A DNA stretch of 64,000 bases from Agromyces hippuratus (GTDB taxonomy: Bacteria > Actinomycetota > Actinomycetes > Actinomycetales > Microbacteriaceae). Below are positions 58,975 to 64,000 of the stretch, in pieces. A program made the position numbers and the translations under genes. The stretch covers positions 1,798,001 to 1,862,000 of the forward strand of contig NZ_JACCFI010000001.1 in the NCBI RefSeq assembly GCF_013410355.1, in the 5' to 3' direction. How positions within the stretch are numbered: the stretch's first letter is position 1; each line of letters begins with the position of its first letter. The notes under the pieces were generated by a model, which saw only the letters and a list, made by a program, of their open reading frames with translations, did no database searches and was not told where the DNA came from.

Positions 58975-60000
58975 TCAGGCTGTCGCGAGCACGACCGCGG
59001 GGGTTCCCGAGCGCACCGACCGCTTCGCCGCGTCGACGATCGCGAGCGTGCGCACCCCGACCGAGCCGTCGGGGCTGGGCGCCCGCGACTCGCGGATCGC
59101 GCCGAGGAACTCGTCGATCATGAGCCCGTCGAGATCGGTGCCGAAGGCGTCCCAGGTCGCGCCGCCCTCGGCGTACCCCGAGATGTGGGCGGCGAACGGG
59201 TCGATCCGCATCGATCCGCGCGTGCCGTGCACCTCGAGGGTGAGCCCGCCCCAGGTGGCGGCCGAGTCGGGCTGGCTCCACGAGCAGTCGATCGTCGCGA
59301 TGACGCCCGACGGGTAGGCGATCGACACGACTCCGCCGGTCTCGACCTCGACGCCTCGATCGGCGTGGAGGATGCGGTTCGCCGTCGCGTAGACCTCCTG
59401 CGCGGGTTCGCCGAGGAGCTCGTCGAGCAGGTCGGCGCAGTGCACGACGTGGTCGACGAGCGCGCCGCCGCCCGCGGCCGCCTCGGTCGTGAACCAACTG
59501 CGGTCGAGCGGGATCTTGCCGTTGTTCGTGCCCGAGACGGCGACGACCTCACCGAGCTGCCCGGCCCGCACGCGGGCCACGAGCTCGCGGAACGACGACG
59601 CGAAGCGCACCGGGTACGCCGTCATGAGCGACACGCCCGCCGCCGCGGCCGCGTCGACCATCGCGAGCGCGTCGCCGACCTCGGTGGCGATCGGCTTCTC
59701 GCAGAGCACGTGGGCACCGACGGCGATCGCCGCGAGCGCGAGCTCGCGATGCCTCGCATTCTCGGCGGTGACGATCACGCCGTGCGGCGCGCGCGCGAGC
59801 ACGGCGTCGACGTCATCGAGGTACTCGATGCCGAGGCGCTCGGCGAGCTCGGCGCCGCGCTGCGTGCCCGCGTCGTACGGCGGGAGGTCGGTGCCCACGA
59901 CCTCGATGCCACGCTCGACGAGCACGCGGGCGTACGCCTCGACGTGCGGGTGGGCGAACGACAGGATGCCGATGCGCAGGGGCTCGCTCGTGCGGCTCAT
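58975..60000 (-). CDS. Gfo/Idh/MocA-family oxidoreductase 1
   Basis: The 341-residue protein has an N-terminal Rossmann NAD(P) fold (RIGILSFAHPHVEAYARVLV; the usual GxGxxG is altered to an FAHPH loop), the CEKP motif (HVLCEKPIATEVGDA) and the His-containing GGGALVDHVVHCADLLDELL near 180-200. These enzymes oxidise or epimerise sugars, inositols or sugar acids. Its ATG overlaps the previous stop as ATGA. Substrate unknown; the altered nucleotide loop deserves attention. Confidence 0.9.
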   Translation of the reverse strand: MSRTSEPLRIGILSFAHPHVEAYARVLVERGIEVVGTDLPPYDAGTQRGAELAERLGIEYLDDVDAVLARAPHGVIVTAENARHRELALAAIAVGAHVLCEKPIATEVGDALAMVDAAAAAGVSLMTAYPVRFASSFRELVARVRAGQLGEVVAVSGTNNGKIPLDRSWFTTEAAAGGGALVDHVVHCADLLDELLGEPAQEVYATANRILHADRGVEVETGGVVSIAYPSGVIATIDCSWSQPDSAATWGGLTLEVHGTRGSMRIDPFAAHISGYAEGGATWDAFGTDLDGLMIDEFLGAIRESRAPSPDGSVGVRTLAIVDAAKRSVRSGTPAVVLATA

Positions 60001-61046
60001 GCGCGGGCTCCGATCAGGGCGTCGTCGGTCGAGGCATCCGTCGCCTCGTCTGCGGGGTCGAGTTCGACCGGCAGGCCGGTCTCGACCGACTCGAGCGCGG
60101 CCTCGGCGATGCGCACGGCGCGAACGCCGTCAGCGCCGTCGACTCGAGCGGCGCCGCCCGAGCGGATGGCCCGCACGAAGTCGGCGATCTCGGCCGAGTA
60201 GGGGCTCTCGGCACCGCTCGTCTCCGGCAGGTATCCCCCGCCGTCGATGGGCGGCAGTGCCGAGCGCATCGTGTCGTCGCGCATCGAGTCGAACCGCAGC
60301 ACTCCGCCGTCGCCCGCGAGGTCGAAGCAATAGGAGAAGGGCAGTGCCGGGCTCCCCCAGGTGCCGTGCACATGGCTGATCAGCCCCGACTCGTGGTCGA
60401 GCACGACCTGCGCCGCGACCACCGGGGCCGCCGTCTCGCCGCCGCGTCGCAGTCGTGCGAACACGCGGCGCACCGGCCCGCCGAGCCACTCGGCCTGGTC
60501 GAGGTCGTGGATCATCTGGTCCATCACGATGCCGCCCGAGACGGCGTCGTCGAAGAACCAGCGCGACTGCGGCGCGGCGCTCTGCCGCCGGAAGCGGAAG
60601 ACCGCCGGCCGGCCGATGCGCCCGGCCGCGATCGCGCCGCGCGCTGCGAGGAACTCGGGGAAGTACCGCACGACGTGCGCCGGGAAGAGTCGCACCCCGG
60701 CCTGCTGCGCCGCGTCGACGACCGCGGCCGCATCGGCCGCGGTGCGGGCGAGCGGCTTCTCGCAGACGACGTCGATGCCGCGGCCGATCGCGGCGAGCGA
60801 GAGCTCGGCGTGCGTCGCGGTAGGCGTGACGATGTCGACGACGTCGACCTCGGGCCAGAGCTCGTCGAGCGAACCGGCGACCTCGAGTCCGTACTGCTCG
60901 GCCAGTGCCTCGGCGCCGGCCTCGGAGTACACGGTGACCTGCGCGCCGAGCGCGAGCCATCCGGGCACGTGGGCGTGGGAGATCGCGCCGGCCCCGATGA
61001 GGCCGACACGGAGGGAATCGTTGCGCTGCGTCATCCGCTGGCTCAT
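59997..61046 (-). CDS. Gfo/Idh/MocA-family oxidoreductase 2
   Basis: The 349-residue protein begins MSQRMTQRNDSLRVGLIGAG, with the Rossmann GxGxxS loop GAGAIS, the CEKP motif (DVVCEKPLARTAADAAAVVD) and the C-terminal beta-sheet domain (SHVHGTWGSPALPFSYCFDL). Its ATG overlaps the permease stop (ATGA). A pair of such enzymes behind a sugar ABC importer is typical of a catabolic operon for an unusual sugar or inositol derivative. The exact substrate cannot be read. Confidence 0.92.
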   Translation of the reverse strand: MSQRMTQRNDSLRVGLIGAGAISHAHVPGWLALGAQVTVYSEAGAEALAEQYGLEVAGSLDELWPEVDVVDIVTPTATHAELSLAAIGRGIDVVCEKPLARTAADAAAVVDAAQQAGVRLFPAHVVRYFPEFLAARGAIAAGRIGRPAVFRFRRQSAAPQSRWFFDDAVSGGIVMDQMIHDLDQAEWLGGPVRRVFARLRRGGETAAPVVAAQVVLDHESGLISHVHGTWGSPALPFSYCFDLAGDGGVLRFDSMRDDTMRSALPPIDGGGYLPETSGAESPYSAEIADFVRAIRSGGAARVDGADGVRAVRIAEAALESVETGLPVELDPADEATDASTDDALIGARA

Positions 61047-61879
61047 TTCAGTCCGGAGAATGCGACGCCGTCGATGACCCGGCGCTGCATGATGAGGAAG
61101 AGGATCAGCACCGGCGCCATCGCCATCATCGCGGCGGCGAGCAGCATCGGGTAGTCCGTGATCGTGCGTCCGCTCGTGAGCGTCGCGATGCCCGCGGAGA
61201 GCGGCATGCTCTCGGCGCTCGTCGCGACGATGAGCGGCCAGAGCAGGTCGTTCCACGACCACAGCACCGTGATGATCGCGAGCGCCGAGAGTCCGGGCTT
61301 CGCGAGCGGCAGCATGATCTTCCAGAAGATCTGGAACTGGTTCGCGCCGTCGAGGCGCGCGGCCTCCTCGAGCTCGGGAGGGAGCCCCATGAAGAACTGG
61401 CGCATCATGAACGTGCCGAAGGCGCTGAAGATGCCGGGCGCCGCGATGCCGATGACGGTGTTCAGCCAGCCGAGCCCCTGGATGATCTGGTACTGCGGCA
61501 GCAGGTAGACCTGCGGCGGCACCATGAGGATCGCGAGGATGAGGGCGAGCACGACCCCCTTGAACGGGAAGTACATGCGCGCGAACGCGTAGCCGGCCAT
61601 CGAGCACAGCACGAGCTGGCCGACCGTGCGGATCACGGTGATGCCGACCGACACCCAGAACTGGCTGAGGAACGGCACCCGGTCGAACACGTTGAGGTAG
61701 TTCTCGGGCTTGAACTCCGACGGCCAGAACGACGGCGGGACGGAGATCACGTCGGCGTTCGTGCCGAGCGACATGATGAGCTGCCAGGCGAACGGGAAGA
61801 TCATGACGACCGACCCGATCGTGAGCACGACGTAGGCGATCGTGTTCGACTCGCGCGCGCCGACGCGACGCTTAGACAT
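61043..61879 (-). CDS. ABC sugar transporter permease (MalG-type)
   Basis: The 278-residue protein has six helices and the cytoplasmic EAA loop EEAARLDGANQFQIFWKIML that docks the ATPase. The start MSKRRVGARESNTIAYVVLT overlaps the end of the first permease by 8 bases. It forms the inner-membrane channel of a CUT1-type importer with the next gene. No ATPase gene is present; a shared MsiK-like ATPase elsewhere is likely, as in many actinobacteria. Confidence 0.95.
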   Translation of the reverse strand: MSKRRVGARESNTIAYVVLTIGSVVMIFPFAWQLIMSLGTNADVISVPPSFWPSEFKPENYLNVFDRVPFLSQFWVSVGITVIRTVGQLVLCSMAGYAFARMYFPFKGVVLALILAILMVPPQVYLLPQYQIIQGLGWLNTVIGIAAPGIFSAFGTFMMRQFFMGLPPELEEAARLDGANQFQIFWKIMLPLAKPGLSALAIITVLWSWNDLLWPLIVATSAESMPLSAGIATLTSGRTITDYPMLLAAAMMAMAPVLILFLIMQRRVIDGVAFSGLK

Positions 61880-62825
61880 AGGTGACCCATTTCTTCTGGA
61901 GTCGGAACTGGAGCAACGTGAAGATGCCGACGAGGAGGAGGATCACGACGCCGATCGCGGCCGCGTACCCGTTGTCGCCCGTCTTGATGTTCGTGAAGAA
62001 GTAGTAGACGACCGATTGGGTCTTGTCGATGGCGGGGTTCTGGGTGCCCATGAGGGCGTAGAGCAGGTCGAAGACCTGGAAGCCCGCGATGACCGTCATG
62101 ACCGAGACGAAGAAGATCGAGGGCGTGAGCAGCGGCACCGTGATCGTCGTGAACTGCTTCCAGCGCGTCGCGCCGTCGAGCGACGCGGCCTCGTAGAGCT
62201 CGACGGGGATGCCCTTCATTCCCGCCGACAGGATGATGAGGTTGAAGCCGAGCGAGATCCAGATGCCGACGAGCGCGACGGCGACGAGGGCGACGCCCTC
62301 GGTCGAGAGCCAGCTGGGACCGTCGATGCCGATGAGGGAGAGTGCGTAGTTCAGGATGCCGAAGTCGCCGTTGTAGATGATGCGCCACACCATGGAGATG
62401 GCGGCGGGCATCGCGACGTAGGGCAGGAAGAAGGCGGTGCGGAACAGGTTCGCGAAGCGCAGGCCCGGGCGGTTCAGGAGGCTCGCGAAGTAGATCGCGA
62501 GCGGCACGCCGCAGAGCAGCATCGCCGTGTACCCGAGGGTGTTCAGGATGGCGCGGCCCATCGTGGCATCGCCGGCGAGTTCGATGTAGTTGTCGAGCCC
62601 GACCCATTCGGAGTCGCCGAAGGGGCCCCACTCGGTGAAGCTGAACCAGAGGTTGCGAACGATCGGCCACAGGTAGAAGAGGGCGATGCCCGCGAACAAC
62701 GGCAGGACGAAGACGAGCGCCCAGCCGAGGTCGCTGCGGCCCCGGCGTCTGCCGCGGCCGGCCGGCGGGGCCGGCGCCGCAGCTGGAGCTGCGACGCCGG
62801 CCTCACGGACTGCTGAGGAGGTCAT
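61872..62825 (-). CDS. ABC sugar transporter permease (MalF-type)
   Basis: The 317-residue protein has an Ala/Pro/Arg-rich N-terminus, six helices (first GWALVFVLPLFAGIALFYLW) and the EAA loop YEAASLDGATRWKQFTTITV. Its ATG at 62825 overlaps the stop of the solute-binding gene (ATGA). It pairs with the MalG-type permease. Upstream open frame is shadow sequence of the binding protein. Confidence 0.95.
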   Translation of the reverse strand: MTSSAVREAGVAAPAAAPAPPAGRGRRRGRSDLGWALVFVLPLFAGIALFYLWPIVRNLWFSFTEWGPFGDSEWVGLDNYIELAGDATMGRAILNTLGYTAMLLCGVPLAIYFASLLNRPGLRFANLFRTAFFLPYVAMPAAISMVWRIIYNGDFGILNYALSLIGIDGPSWLSTEGVALVAVALVGIWISLGFNLIILSAGMKGIPVELYEAASLDGATRWKQFTTITVPLLTPSIFFVSVMTVIAGFQVFDLLYALMGTQNPAIDKTQSVVYYFFTNIKTGDNGYAAAIGVVILLLVGIFTLLQFRLQKKWVTYV

Positions 62826-64000
62826 TCGTTCTCTTCGGCCAGTGCTTCGTTCATCTTCTCGGCCAGTTCCTTCGCCACGTCGGCGACGGGGCGCTCGCCC
62901 GAGAAGGCGGCGGGGAGCAGTTCGTTCTCGAGCTGGTTCCACGCTGCGGTGTTCTTCGAGACGGGGTACGGGAACGAGGAGTTCTCGGCCTCGTCGAGGA
63001 AGACCTGCAGGTTGTACGGCGCCGACTCGATGAAGGCAGTCTGCGTGCCGGTGTAGGCGGGCAGTGCCGCGCCGGCCTCGGCCTGGATGACCGCGGCGCG
63101 CTCGGAGGCGAGGAACTCCTGGAACGCCAGTGCGGCGGCCTTGTTCTTCGACGACTTCGCGACGACGTTCGCCAGACCGTGGATGACGGTGGCCTCCTGT
63201 TCGTTCTTGGGCAGCGGCGCGACCTCGATGTCGTCGACGATCGCGGACTCGCGGAGCTCCGCGTTCGACCAGGTGCCCGACCAGAACATGGCCGACTTGC
63301 CGTTGACGAACCACACGTTCTGCGGGGTGTCCGACAACTGCTGGAGCGTCGGCGCCGAGCCGTCGGCGATGAGGTCGGCGACGAACTGCAGGCCCTCGAT
63401 CGCCTCGGGGCTGTCGTAGCCCGACGTGGTGCTGTCGGCGGAGATGACCTCGCCGCCGGCCTGGAGGATGGTGTTGTAGTAGACCTCCTGGCCGCCCGAG
63501 AGCCCGTTGACGGTGCCGTAGACGCCATCGGCCTTCAGCGCGTCGGAGATGGCCTTGGCCTTCTCGTGGAACTCGTCCCAGGTCCATCCCTCGGTCGGGT
63601 ACTCGACGCCTGCCTGGTCGAAGAGGGCCTTGTTGTAGAAGACCGCGACGGTGTCGTAGTCCTTCGGCACGCCGTACTGGGTGCCGTCGAACGAGTAGAG
63701 GTCGTTCAGCGCCTGCGGGTAGTTCGCGGGGTCGACCGCGTCGGTCACCGGCTCGAGCTTGTCGTTCGAGGCGTAGAGCTGGAAGTTCGGGCCGTTCATC
63801 CAGAAGACGTCGGGCAGGGTGTCCGACGAGGCCTGCGTCTGGAGCTTGCCGAAGAACTCCGAATACGGCGTGACGTCCTTCTTCACCGTGATGTTCGGGT
63901 ACTCCTCGTTGAACTCCGCGATGATCGTGTCGATCGCCGCTTCCTGGGTGGCATCCCAGAACGCGTAGTTGATCTCGGCGGTCATGTCCTTGTCGGCGGT
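62822..64000 (-). CDS. ABC sugar transporter solute-binding protein, 5' end outside the window
   Basis: 392 residues are visible, and the signal peptide lies beyond the right edge. The mature protein matches family-1 extracellular binding proteins: INYAFWDATQEAAIDTIIAE, VKKDVTPYSEFFGKLQTQAS, PKDYDTVAVFYNKALFDQAG and the hinge region FAAASSKN-like KSSKNKAAALAFQEFLASER. It delivers a sugar to the two permeases downstream. The ligand is not identifiable. Confidence 0.95.
   Translation of the reverse strand, partial: TADKDMTAEINYAFWDATQEAAIDTIIAEFNEEYPNITVKKDVTPYSEFFGKLQTQASSDTLPDVFWMNGPNFQLYASNDKLEPVTDAVDPANYPQALNDLYSFDGTQYGVPKDYDTVAVFYNKALFDQAGVEYPTEGWTWDEFHEKAKAISDALKADGVYGTVNGLSGGQEVYYNTILQAGGEVISADSTTSGYDSPEAIEGLQFVADLIADGSAPTLQQLSDTPQNVWFVNGKSAMFWSGTWSNAELRESAIVDDIEVAPLPKNEQEATVIHGLANVVAKSSKNKAAALAFQEFLASERAAVIQAEAGAALPAYTGTQTAFIESAPYNLQVFLDEAENSSFPYPVSKNTAAWNQLENELLPAAFSGERPVADVAKELAEKMNEALAEENE

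Overview
The window is high-GC actinobacterial chromosome. Gene order, frequent GTG starts, the RpoB N-terminus and the overall protein style point to the Microbacteriaceae (an Agromyces-like organism is plausible). That family-level placement is inference, not something read directly from a marker.

The left third (about 1.8-26.4 kb) is the translation supercluster, all on the minus strand and read right to left: rpsL-rpsG-fusA-tuf, then the S10 operon (rpsJ-rplC-rplD-rplW-rplB-rpsS-rplV-rpsC-rplP-rpmC-rpsQ), the spc operon (rplN-rplX-rplE-rpsH-rplF-rplR-rpsE-rpmD-rplO-secY-adk-map) and the alpha operon (infA-rpmJ-rpsM-rpsK-rpoA-rplQ). It departs from the textbook order: rpsN is absent between rplE and rpsH, rpsD is absent between rpsK and rpoA, ptsI sits between map and infA, and an acyltransferase and an OsmC-family gene lie between the tuf and S10 blocks. 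Several intergenic gaps hold long perfect hairpins. The far left has a truncated acyltransferase and a tandem-GNAT protein.

The middle (about 26.4-51.1 kb) is accessory DNA centred on a type VII (WXG100/ESX-like) secretion locus. Reading leftward from 47.9 kb there is a secreted beta-sandwich protein, an EssC/EccC-type FtsK-SpoIIIE ATPase with an N-terminal FHA-like domain, a zinc-ribbon/FHA protein, three small WXG100-like proteins, and an 1844-residue effector. The effector carries three separate toxin modules: a papain-like glutamine-deamidase-type domain, an Ntox15 HxxD nuclease domain, and a second papain-like domain. It is followed by a run of at least seven small genes that look like an immunity island: a YrhB/Imm35-like protein, three paralogous ~125-residue proteins, a 91-residue protein, a GAD-like/DUF1851 (Tdi1-type) protein and a coupled 112-residue protein. 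A further cluster to its left contains a shared C-terminal module, a probable frameshifted gene and an internally duplicated protein. Two near-identical palindromes (ATGGGGAG-N2-CTCCCCAT) lie upstream of the first WXG100 gene and upstream of the Tdi1-like gene, so the weapon and the antidote may share a regulator. A plus-strand membrane protein/lipoprotein pair and two more membrane proteins flank the locus.

The right end holds rpoC and rpoB (minus strand) with a recognisable sigma70-type promoter. Beyond it is a tightly overlapped operon for an ABC sugar importer (solute-binding protein, two permeases) and two Gfo/Idh/MocA oxidoreductases, cut by the window edge.
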